Of a DNA stretch of 64,000 nucleotides, positions 27,801 to 39,800 are shown piece after piece; positions within the stretch are counted from its first letter, which is position 1, and each line of letters starts with the position of its first letter. The position numbers and the translations under genes were made by a program. The stretch comes from Chiridota heheva (taxonomy: Eukaryota; Echinodermata; Holothuroidea; Apodida; Chiridotidae): NCBI GenBank assembly GCA_020152595.1, contig JAIGNY010001856.1:956501-1020500 (forward strand). Reading direction: 5' to 3'. Under the pieces are notes generated by a model that saw nothing but the letters and a program-made list of their open reading frames with translations, was not told the origin of the DNA and made no database searches.

Positions 27801-30800
27801 AAGTTAGTTTCTTGGTTCCAAACATGGCAGATGTCATTCAATGTTGATAAAAGCAAAGTTATTCATTTTGGTCAGAACAATTTGGCTTTTGATTACTGCA
27901 TGAATGGTTCAAATCTTGGTTGTGTTGATCAAGAAAGAGATCTAGGTGTTGTCATTACTAGCAATCTGAAGCCTTCTAAACAGTGTGCTTTAGCAGCTGC
28001 AAGGGCAAATAGGATGCTTGGTTTGATTGGGAGAATTTTTTAATTTCTTGGTAGAGAAGTTGTTCTTAATTTGTATAAGCACTTAGTCAGACTTCACCTT
28101 GAATATGCTATTTAGGCGTGGAGTTTCATTTAAGAAAAGTATAAGTTCATTTTGAAGCAGGTTCAGCGAACAGCCACTAGACTTATTTGCGAAGTAAGGA
28201 ATCTCTCTTATGAATCTAAGTTGCGAATTCTTGGTTTAACCACGCTTGAGTTGAGAAGAGTATGTAGTGATATGATTCAGGTTTTTAAGTTCCTATCTGG
28301 TAATGATGCTTTGACTTCCTGTTATTTCGGCTAATCCTCATGCGACATGTGGTAACAGTTTGAAGTTGACCAAAGATTTCTCATGGATAGATATTCGGCA
28401 TTTTACTTTTTCGCAAAGAGTTGTTAATGAGTCAAATGGTTTGCCTGAGTGGGTAGTTAGCTCCAATTCTCTTCACAATTTCAATGTCAACATTGATAAG
28501 TTTTTTACTAACTCTGGGCGTCTTTGATTTTTTTTTTTTTGATGGTGGTGGTGGAGGTGTTAGTTTGGGCTTTTTATGGGGTGACTAACCCTTCTTAGCC
28601 TGTAATCTTATTATGTTATATTATTTCATTCAAACTCGTGACTTTTGAATATTCTGAACAGACTTCAATTGTTTTTGTTCTCTATCATACTTGATGACCC
28701 TGCTTGACCGCCTAAACTAATTGTTTAAACTATGCTTAAATAACATGGATTTGAATTTCTCAGAAAACTTTGGTTGTGTACATAATATTATTATCTCATC
28801 ACCCAGATAAACATAAATATATGTGGGGATGAGATATTGTAGTCACTTTGCTGTATAGGCAAATAATTGCCTATACCTCCTACACTTCATGGCCACCCCC
28901 TTAATATTAGGGCGCTGGTGGGGCCCTGGTGGGTCTCATATGATGACCTCATATTAGGGGTCACAAGTTTTGGAACGGGACAAAATTTGCTGATTTTTGC
29001 ATCTGTCCGTGTGTGTGTGTGTGCATGTGTGCGCACATGCAACAATTAATTTTGTGTCACTTATAACTCAAAAACTGTAATACACACTTGAACCAAAATT
29101 GGTTGACGATACCATTCTAACAAATTTTAAAAATAATTGTAGGTCATGGGTCAAAGGTCAAATAAGTGCTTTTTATTTTATGCAAAATTTTAAACTAAAA
29201 AAGTGCAAGACCGATACCAACCCTATGTTAGACCATGATACCTTGGTACATAAATTTGTGTCCCATAAACTCTGGGGTCAACTATTGACCACTTTTCACC
29301 TTTTTTCCCCTATAATTATGGAATGGTACGTTTGATGTGAGCATGAATGGTGTCATACTAGTAGAATACGATATATGTGAAAGATGTCAGAAGTTGTTTC
29401 AGTGATTAGGGTCAGGGTCAGAGGTCAAGTATGTGATTTTCGGGGTAGTTATGTAATAATTTGTACATTTTTGTACCAAAAGTCACAAAGCTATAGTGAC
29501 CCTATTAGTTATTTCCCCCGCTATGCTGTATGCTTATGGTGATGAGATCAGCAACTCCGTGGATTGCTTCTTGTTATTATTGTGATGATCTGTCTTGTAA
29601 TATTTTTTTCAGCATATTATTGTTTCTTGATCAGGTCACATGTACATCACATGACCTTTGTAATGGGGTTAAATGTGTGTCATGTGACTCTAATTGCTAG
29701 TTCAGAGGATAGTCACATAATCGTCTTATTAATTAGATCACATGTTCATAACATGACCTTTGTAATGGGGTTAAATGTACGTCATGTGACTCTAATTGCT
29801 AGTTCAGAGGATAGTCATGTAATCGTCTTATTAATTAGATCACATGTATGTCACATGCCCTTTGTAATAGGGTTAAATGTACGTCACGTGACTCTAATTG
29901 CTAGTGCAGAGGGTAGTCACATAATCGTCTTATTGATTGGATCACATGTACATCACATGACCTTTGTAATGGGGTTAAATGTATGTCATGTGACTCTAAT
30001 TGCTAGTGCAGAGGATAGTCACGTAATCATCTTATTGATTAGATCACATGTACATCACATGACCTTTGTAATGGGGTCAAATGTACGTCATGTGACTCTA
30101 ATTGCTAGTACAGAGGATAGTCACATAATCATTTTATTGATTAGATCACATGTACATCACATGACCTTTGTAATGGGGTTAAATGTACGTCATGTGACTC
30201 TAATTGCTAGTACAGAGGATAGTCACATAATCGTCTTATTGATTAGATCACATGTACACTACATGACCTTTGTAATGGGGTTAAATGTACGTCATGTGAC
30301 TCTAATTGCTAGTACAGAGGATAGTCATGTATTTTTCACTGACCTCATATTTTTGGAACATTTGTGAATGTTATTTCAATTATTTGTGGCATTTATGCAG
30401 TTTTCTTAACTTACATCCCATCACCCCTCCTGCGGCATAGGCTGACAATAAAAGCTCTCCATTTCCCTTTTTTTGCCTGACCATATGCTCAATCTGGTTC
30501 CATGTGTGTCCTGACTTCTGGATAGCCCTAGGAGATCCCATATCTTTGAGTCCCTGGTATTACACTAAAAAAGAACCTTGTTTTTGTTGGCATAAATTTA
30601 ATGTTTTCTCGTGGATGAATAACAATAACAAAGATTTTTAGAACCCTACCGATATTGTCATGGAAGTCCCACCGATATTGTCATGGCTTACCTAAATGTT
30701 TTGGAATCTTATTAGCAAGTGGGACTGAGCAGTTCTGTGCCCCATGACAAAACATTGTTCTGACTTTTGGGTAGCTGCCAGGAGGTCCATGGTCCTGACT

Positions 30801-33800
30801 TTAGGGTAGCTGCCAGGAGGTCCATGGTCCTGACTTTAGGGTAGCTGCCAGGAGGTACATGGTCCTGACTTTAGGGTAGCTGCCAGGAGGTCCATGGTCC
30901 TGACTTTAGGGTAGCTGCCAGGAGGTCCATGGTCCTGACTTTAAGGTAGCTGCCAGGAGGCCCATGGTCCTGACTTTAGGGTAGCTGTCAGGAGGTCCAT
31001 GGTCCTGACTTTTTCTCCTGGATGAGAAAGATGTTTGAAAGCCCCTCAGATTTTTGGTGCATCATGGGCCTCTACATTTCAGGGATTTTATATTTTAACC
31101 GTTGGGCTTGGACAGTCGTGTACCCATGTCAAAACATCCTTGGCTAGAGGGTTAGGTGCTTAGAAGTGAATTGTGGCTAATATTTTCAAGTTGTTGAATG
31201 AAACTATCATATAATTTTGCATCTAATTTTAAGAAAAGCTAGTAATCTGAAATAAACTTGAGATTTCCTCTCTGATTGATTGACAGGTGTTGAATCCAAA
31301 GACAGCTTTCTTGATTGTTGATGTCCAGAATGACTTTATCACTGGGTCTCTACAGGTGAATAATGGTGCAGCAGTCGTTCCTGTCATCAACAGGTGAGAG
31401 CATATTGGGGGTACAAATTGTACCCCCTCACCACTATTTTCCATATTTTTATCTCTTTTTGTATTTTAGTGTGAATTCATGCATTTCCCCCTACTTTCTG
31501 TTGGCAACTCCAAACCCCCTTCCCCTCCTACCACCACACCTCGGTGGGTAAGAGGATTAAAGCTTGTAGGTACCATTCATTATAGTTGATGCGATATTTT
31601 GCTTTGAAGATTGATCTACATAATGAGTCAGTGGTTTGAGAAATTTACCCAAACTTTGACTTCCTTTGTGGTGCTTTTACGACCCGTTCCTAGCTTTATT
31701 GTGATGATCCTATGGCCCATTCCTAGCTTCATTGTGATGGTTCTACGGCTCGTTTCTAAAGCTTTATTGTGGCAATTCTATGGCCCGTTCCTAGCTTCAT
31801 TGTGGTGGTTCTACTGCCCTAAAAGCTTGTCCTAACTAAGATCAAGGGCTGTCTCTCCAATCCTGAATGAATGAAAAAGAATAATGAATTTGGAGCCCTG
31901 CTAAAAAAAAAAAAAAACCACTCTGAATGAATCACCACAATTGCTGGATGAAGAATGCCTGATTCGGATAAAAAAAAAGTTCCAAAATCTAACAGAAGAA
32001 GGGTATTATCTTCAGAACGAAATGGAGGAAAAAATAGAATTGTGTAAGAATTTTAAGCTTTCTTTTCATATATCACAAATTTGACAAATATCAAGAAACC
32101 TCAAACTTTGTGGAAGGCTAAAGCTGTTACTTGAAATAACTTCTATTGTTTAACCTATAAATGCTATGGATTTAATCTTTGACACTTTGATTGGAATAAA
32201 TTGATTATCTGTTCAAGCTTTATATTTACATATTTATTTTGCTTTGAAAAGTTTCTGTTGTGCGACCATTGTGTAAAGTTTGGCTGTGCTTTCTCCATGC
32301 AGAAGATGATTATAATCCAGACTTGTTTTTTCTTTTCCAGACTGTTAGACACTGTGAAGTTTGATGCTATTGTGTACACTCAAGACTGGCATCCTAGTGA
32401 CCACATATCATTCCATTGTAATGTGCCCATGCGAGAAATCCATTGTTGTAGTCCAGTAAGAATTTTACAGTTATATTTTATTAAAGTGGGATGTTTGTGA
32501 GTATTTGCTTCAAGGTTGCTCAGCAGGTAGAGTGCATGACTCAGATGATGAAGATTCAAGAATGCTCAGCAGGTAGAGTGCATGACTCAGATGATGAAGA
32601 TTCAAGGTTGCTCAGCAGGTAGAGCGCATGACTCAGATGATGAAGATTCAAGGTTGCTCAGCAGGTAGAGTGCATCACTCAGATAATGAAGATTCAAGGT
32701 TGCTCAGCAGGTACAGTGCATGACTCAGATGATGAAGATTCAAGGTTGCTCAGCAGGTAGAGTGCATGACTCAGATGATGAAGATTCAAGAATGCTCAGC
32801 AGGTAGAGTGCATGACTCAGATGATGGAGATTCAAGGTTGCTCAGCAGGTAGAGTGCATGACTCAGATGATGGAGATTCAAGGTTGCTCAGCAGGTACAG
32901 TGCATGACTCAGATGATGAAGATTCAAGGTTGCTCAGCAGGTACAGTGCATGACTCAGATGATGAAGATTCAAGGTTGCTCAGCAGGTAGAGTGCATGAC
33001 TCAGATGATGAAGATTCAAGGTTGCTCAGCAGGTAGAGTGCATGACTCAGATGATGGATAGTCAAGGCTGCTCAGCAGGTAGAGTGCATGACTCAGATGA
33101 TGGATAGTCAAGGCTGCTCAGCAGGTAGAGTGCATGACTCAGATGATGGATAGTCAAGGCTGCTCAGCAGGTAGAGTGCATGACTCAGATGATGGATAGT
33201 CAAGGCTGCTCAGCAGGTAGAGTGCATGACTCAGATGATGGAGATTCAAGTTTGCTCAGCAGGTAGAGTGCATGACTCAGATGATGAAGATTCAAGAATG
33301 CTCAGCAGGTAGAGTGCATGACTCAGATGATGAAGATTCAAGGTTGCTCAGCAGGTAGAGCGCATGACTCAGATGATGAAGATTCAAGGTTGCTCAGCAG
33401 GTAGAGTGCATGACTCAGATGATGAACATTCAAGAATGCTCAGCAGGTAGAGTGCATGACTCAGATGATGAAGATTGAAGGTTGCTCAGCAGGTAGAGTG
33501 CATGACTCAGATGATGGAGATTCAAGGTTGCTCAGCAGGTAGAGTGCATGACTCAGATGATGAAGATTCAAGGTTGCTCAGCAGGTAGAGTGCATGACTC
33601 AGATGATGAAGATTCAAGGTTGCTCAGCAGGTAGAGTGCATGACTCAGATGATGAAGATTCAAGGTTGCTCAGCAGGTACAGTGCATGACTCAGATGATG
33701 AAGATTCAAGGTTGCTCAGCAGGTAGAGTGCATGACTCAGATGATGAAGATTCAAGGTTGCTCAGCAGGTAGAGTGCATGACTCAGATGATGAAGATTCA

Positions 33801-36800
33801 AGGTTGCTCAGCAGGTACAGTGCATGACTCAGATGATGAAGATTCAAGGTTGCTCAGCAGGTAGAGTGCATGACTCAGATGATGAAGATTCAAGGTTGCT
33901 CAGCAGGTAGAGTGCATGACTCAGATGATGAAGATTCAAGGTTGCTCAGCAGGTAGAGTGCATGACTCAGATGATGAAGATTCAAGGTTGCTTAGCAGGT
34001 AGAGTGCATGACTCAGATGATGGAGATTCAAGGTTGCTCAGCAGGTACAGTGCATGACTCAGATGATGAAGATTCAAGGTTGCTCAGCAGGTAGAGTGCA
34101 TGACTCAGATGATGGATAGTCAAGGCTGCTCAGCAGGTAGAGTGCATGACTCAGATGATGAAGATTCAAGGTTGCTCAGCAGGTACAGTGCATGACTCAG
34201 ATGATGAAGATTCAAGGTTGCTCAGCAGGTAGAGTGCATGACTCAGATGATGGATAGTCAAGGCTGCTCAGCAGGTAGAGTGCATGACTCAGATGATGGA
34301 GATTCAAGGTTGCTCAGCAGGTAGAGTGCATGACTCAGATGATGGAGATTCAAGGTTGCTCAGCAGGTAGAGTGCATGACTCAGATGATGGGATTCAAGG
34401 TTGCTCAGCAGGTAGAGTGCATGACTCAGATGATGGAGAATAAAGGTTGCTCAGCAGGTAGAGTGCATGATTGATATGATTAAGATTAAAGGTCGCTCAG
34501 CAGGTATAGTGCATGATTGATAAGATTAAGATTGAAGGTTGCTCAGCAGGTAGAGTGCATGATTGATATGATTAAGGTTGAAGGTTGCTCAGCAGGTAAA
34601 GTGCATGATTGATATGATTAAGATTGAAGGTTGCTCAGCAGGTAGAGTGCATGACTCAGATGATGGAGAATAAAGGTTGCTCAGCAGGTAGAGTGCATGA
34701 CTCAGATGATTAAGATTGAAGGTTGCTCAGCAGGTAGAGTGCATGATTGATATGATTAAGATTGAAGGTTGCTCAGCAGGTAGAGTGCATTATTGATATG
34801 ATTAAGATTGAAGGTTGCTCAGCAGGTAGAGTGCATGATTGATATGATTAAGATTGAAGGTTGCTCAGCAGGTAGAGTGCATTATTGATATGATTAAGAT
34901 TGAAGGTTGCTCAGCAGGTAGAGTGCATGACTCAGATGATTAAGATTGAAGGTTGCTCAGCAGGTAGAGTGCATGATTGATATGATTAAGATTGAAGGTT
35001 GCTCAGCAGGTAGAGTGCATTATTGATATGATTAAGATTGAAGGTTGCTCAGCAGGTAGAGTGCATGATTGATATGATTAAGATTGAAGGTTGCTCAGCA
35101 GGTAGAGTGCATGATTGATATGATTAAGATTGAAGGTTGCTCAGCAGGTAGAGTGCATGATTGATAAGATTAAGATTGAAGGTTGCTCAGTGCATGACTC
35201 AGATGATGGAGAATAACGGTTGCTCAGCAGGTAGAGTGCATGACTCAGATGATGAAGATTGAAGGTTGCTCAGCAGGTAGAGTGCATGATTGATATGATT
35301 AAGATTGAAGGTTGCTCAGCAGGTAGAGTGCATGATTGATATGATTAAGATTGAAGGTTGCTCAGCAGGTAGAGTGCATGATTCAGATGATGGAGAATAA
35401 AGGTTGCTCAGCAGGTAGAGTGCATGATTGATGATGATTAAGTTTGAAGAGTGCATGACTCAGATGATGGAGAATAAAGGTTGCTCAGCAGGTAGAGTGC
35501 ATGATTGATATGATTAAGATTGAAGGTTGCTCAGCAGGTAGAGTGCATGATTGATATGATTAAGATTGAAGGTTGCTCAGCAGGTAGAGTGCATGACTCA
35601 GATGATGGATGTCAAGGCTTAAGATTGAAGATGATTGCAAGGTTGCAGCAGGTAGAGTGCATGACTCAGATGATGGAGAATAAAGGTTGCTCAGCAGGTA
35701 GAGTGCATGATTGATGGATGAGGTTTAGGTAGAGTTGACTCAGATGATGGAGAATAAGGTTGCTCAGCAGGTAGAGTGCATGCAGATGATGATTGATATG
35801 ATTAGATGATTGGAGAATAGGTTGCTCAGCAGGTAGAGTGCATGATTGATATGATTAAGATTGAGGTTGCTCAGCAGGTAGAGTGCATGATTGATATGAT
35901 TAAGATTGAAGGTTGCTCAGCAGGTAGAGTGCATGACTCAGATGATGGATAGTCAAGGTTGCTCAGCAGGTAGAGTGCATGACTCAGATGATGGATAGTC
36001 AAGGTTGCTTAGCAGGTAGAGTGCATGACTCAGATGATGGATAGTCAAGGCTGCTCAGCAGGTAGAGTGCATGACTCAGATGATGGAGAATAAAGGTTGC
36101 TCAGTAGGTAGAGTGCATGACTCAGATGATGGATAGTCAAGGTTGCTCAGCAGGTAGAGTGCATGACTCAGATGATGGATAATCAAGGTTGCTCAGCAGG
36201 TAGAGTGCATGACTCAGATGATGGATAGTCAAGGTTGCTTAGCAGGTAGAGTGCATGACTCAGATAATGGATAGTCAAGGCCGCTCAGCAGGTAGAGTGC
36301 ATGACTCAGATGCTGGAGATTCAAGGCCACTAGCAGGTAGAGTGCATGACTCAGATGCTGGAGATTCAAGGCCGCTCAGCAGGTAGAGTGCATGACTCAG
36401 ATGCTGGAGATTTAAGGTAGAGTGCATGATTGAGATGCTGGAGATTTAAGGTTCAAATAAGATATTTTTTCTTTCTGTAATGTAGATAGTTATGCCAGAG
36501 CATAAAACTATGACTATAACCTACTCCTCACCTAGCCGTTGATTGAAGTGAACAATGATTGATTGACACTCATTGTCCATCAGATGAGGACATTAAATGA
36601 CACTCCTGGTGGCATGACAATCACCTCTGCTTGGTTCTTTAAAATTTTATTCCAAAACGAAATCTATAAAGTTGGTATTCATTCGTTTCAGTTACATTGC
36701 AGTCTGTTACATCCATGGCACTGATTTTGACCTCTTTTAGGAGAATTACACTGCAGAGAAAAAAACCCTTTTTTTTGTGTTAGCTGCATGATGTAAAAAC

Positions 36801-39800
36801 TGACCTCATTTAAACTTTTCTTCTTGTTTTTGACACAGAACAAAGCAGAAAATGTACAGCCATTCCAAGATGTGATTTTTGCAAGAAGTCCATCAGTACC
36901 ACAAACACTATGGCCTGCTCATTGTATCCAACATTCAGAGGGAGCCAAGTTTCATCCAGACCTAAAGGTAAGGTGTTTGCAGTGCTTCTGGTATATGTCT
37001 ATGTCGCATAGCTCTAAAGGTAAGGTGTTTACAGTGCTTCTGGTATGTCTATGTTGCATAGCTCTAAAGGTAAGGTGTTTACAGTGCTTCTGGTATATGT
37101 CTATGTCTCATAGCTCTAAAGGTAAGGTGTTTACAGTGCTTCTGGTATATGTCTGTCTCATAGCTCTAAAGGTAAGGTGTTTACAGTGCTTCTGGTATGT
37201 CTATGTCGCATAGCTCTAAAGGTAAGGTATTTACAGTGCTTCTGGTATATGTCTATGTCGCATAGCTCTAAAGGTAAGGTGTTCACAGTGCTTCTGGTAT
37301 ATGTCTATGTTGCATAGCTCTAAAGGTAAGGTGTTCACAGTGCTTCTGGTATGTCTATGTCGCATAGCTCTGAAGGTAAGGTGTTTACAGTGCTTCTGGT
37401 ATATGTCTATGTCGCATAGCTCTAAAGGTAAGGTGTTCACAGTGCTTCTGGTATATGTCTATGTCTCATAGCTCTAAAGGTAAGGTGTTTACAGTGCTTC
37501 TGGTGTATGTCTATGTCACATAGCTGTAAAGGTAAGGTGTTTACAGTGCTTCTGGTATATGTCTATGTCACATAGCTCTAAAGGTAAGGTGTTTACAGTG
37601 CTTCTGGTATATGTCTATGTCTCATAGCTCTAAAGGTAAGGTGTTCACAGTGCTTCTGGTATATGTCTATGTTGCATAGCTCTAAAGGTAAGGTGTTCAC
37701 AGTGCTTCTGGTATATGTCTATGTCACATAGCTCTAAAGGTAAGGTGTTTACAGTGCTTCTGGTATATGTCTATGTCGCATAGCTCTGAAGGTAAGGTGT
37801 TTACAGTGCTTCTGGTATATGTCTATGTCGCATAGCTCTAAAGGTAAGGTGTTTACAGTGCTTCTGGTATGTCTATGTCTCAGCTCTAAAGGTAAGGTGT
37901 TTACAGTGCTTCTGGTATATGTCTATGTCGCATAGCTCTAAAGGTAAGGTGTTTACAGTGCTTCTGGTATGTCTATGTCTCATAGCTCTAAAGGTAAGGT
38001 GTTTGCAGTGCTTCTGGTATATGTCTATGTCGCATAGCTCTAAAGGTAAGGTGTTTACAGTGCTTCTGGTATATGTCTATGTCGCATAGCTCTCCATAGA
38101 TCAAAAGAGTTTTAAAATGTGAATTAGTTAGTTGTTGAAAATAGCACTTATAATTTTCGTTATAGTTTCACTTTATACTAAATTGTGATGTGTGACTGGA
38201 CAGACAGCTTAATTTTTTTGAATGTAATTCGTTAAAATTCTGTCCGAAATTTCAGTTACAGAAAATGATGACGAAGTCTATTCCTGCTAGAATTTGATTT
38301 TGGATATGGTAAAGACCGAAAAACATTCGTCAAAATTGGATGAAATCTCTCATTGAAAGACAAAGATTTACATAAGAAACTACAAATGCCACCCTGTACA
38401 CATGTTGGATAGAAACTACAATACCACCCTGTACCCATGTTGCATAGAAACTACAAATGCCACCCTGTAACACATGTTGCATAGAAACTACAAATGCCAC
38501 CCTGCAAGACATGCTGCATAGCAACTACAAATGCCACCCAGTAACACATGTTGCATAGCAACTACAAATGCCACCTTGTAAAACATGTTGCATAGAAACT
38601 ACAAATGCCACCCAGTAACACATGCTGCATAGAAACTACAAATGCCACCCTGTAACACATGTTGCATAGAAACTACAAATGCCACCCTGTCACACATGTT
38701 GCATAACAACTACAAATGCCACCCTGTAAGACATGTTGCATAGAAACTACAAATGCCACCCAGTAACACATGCTGCATAGAAACTATAAGTGCCACCCTG
38801 TAACACATATTGCATAGAAACTATAAGTGCCACCCTGTAACCCATGTTGCATAGAAACTACAAATGCCACCCTGTAACACATGTTGAATAGAAACTACAA
38901 ATGCCACCCTGTAACTCATGTTGCATAGAAACTACATATGCCACCCTGTAACACATGTTGCATAGAAACTACTAATGCCACCTGTAACACATGCTGCATA
39001 GAAACTACAAATGCCACCCTGTAACACATGCTGCATAGAAAGTACAAATGCCACCCTGTAACACATGCTGCATAGAAAGTACAAATGCCACCTTGTAATA
39101 CATGCTGCATAGAAACTACAAATGCCACCCTGTAACACATGCTGCATATAAACTACAAATGCCACCCTGTAACACATGCTGCATAGAAACTACAAATGCC
39201 ACCCTGTAACACATGCTGCATAGAAACTACAAATGCCACCCTGTAACACATGCTGCATGGAAACTACAAATGCCACCCTGTAACACATGTTGCATAGAAA
39301 CTACAAATGCCACCCTGTAACACATGTTGCATAGAAAGTACAAATGCCACCCTGTAACACATGCTGCATAGAAAGTACAAATGCCACCCTGTAACACATG
39401 CTGCATAGAAAGTACAAATGCCACCTTGTAATACATGCTGCATAGAAACTACAAATGCCACCCTGTAACACATGCTGCATATAAACTACAAATGCCACCC
39501 TGTAACACATGCTGCATAGAAACTACAAATGCCACCCTGTAACACATGCTGCATAGAAACTACAAATTCCACCCCGTAACACATGTTGCATAGAAACTAC
39601 AAATGCCACCCTGTAACACATGTTGCATAGAAACTACAAATGCCACCCTGTAAGACATGTTGCATAGAAACTACAAATGCCACCCTGTAACACATGTTGC
39701 ATAGAAACTACAAATGCCACCGTGTAACACATGTTGCATAGAAACTACAAATGCCACCTTGTAACACATGTTGCATAGAAACTACAAATGCCACCCTGTA

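Noticed and set aside
29564-30367. A 267-codon open frame as a gene
   Set aside because: The 102-bp unit is a multiple of three; the protein would be only the repeat and lies in an intron.
32511-36456. Cluster of real tRNA genes
   Set aside because: The 46-bp unit has only the D-arm part; there is no full anticodon arm, T-arm or acceptor stem, so no cloverleaf can form.
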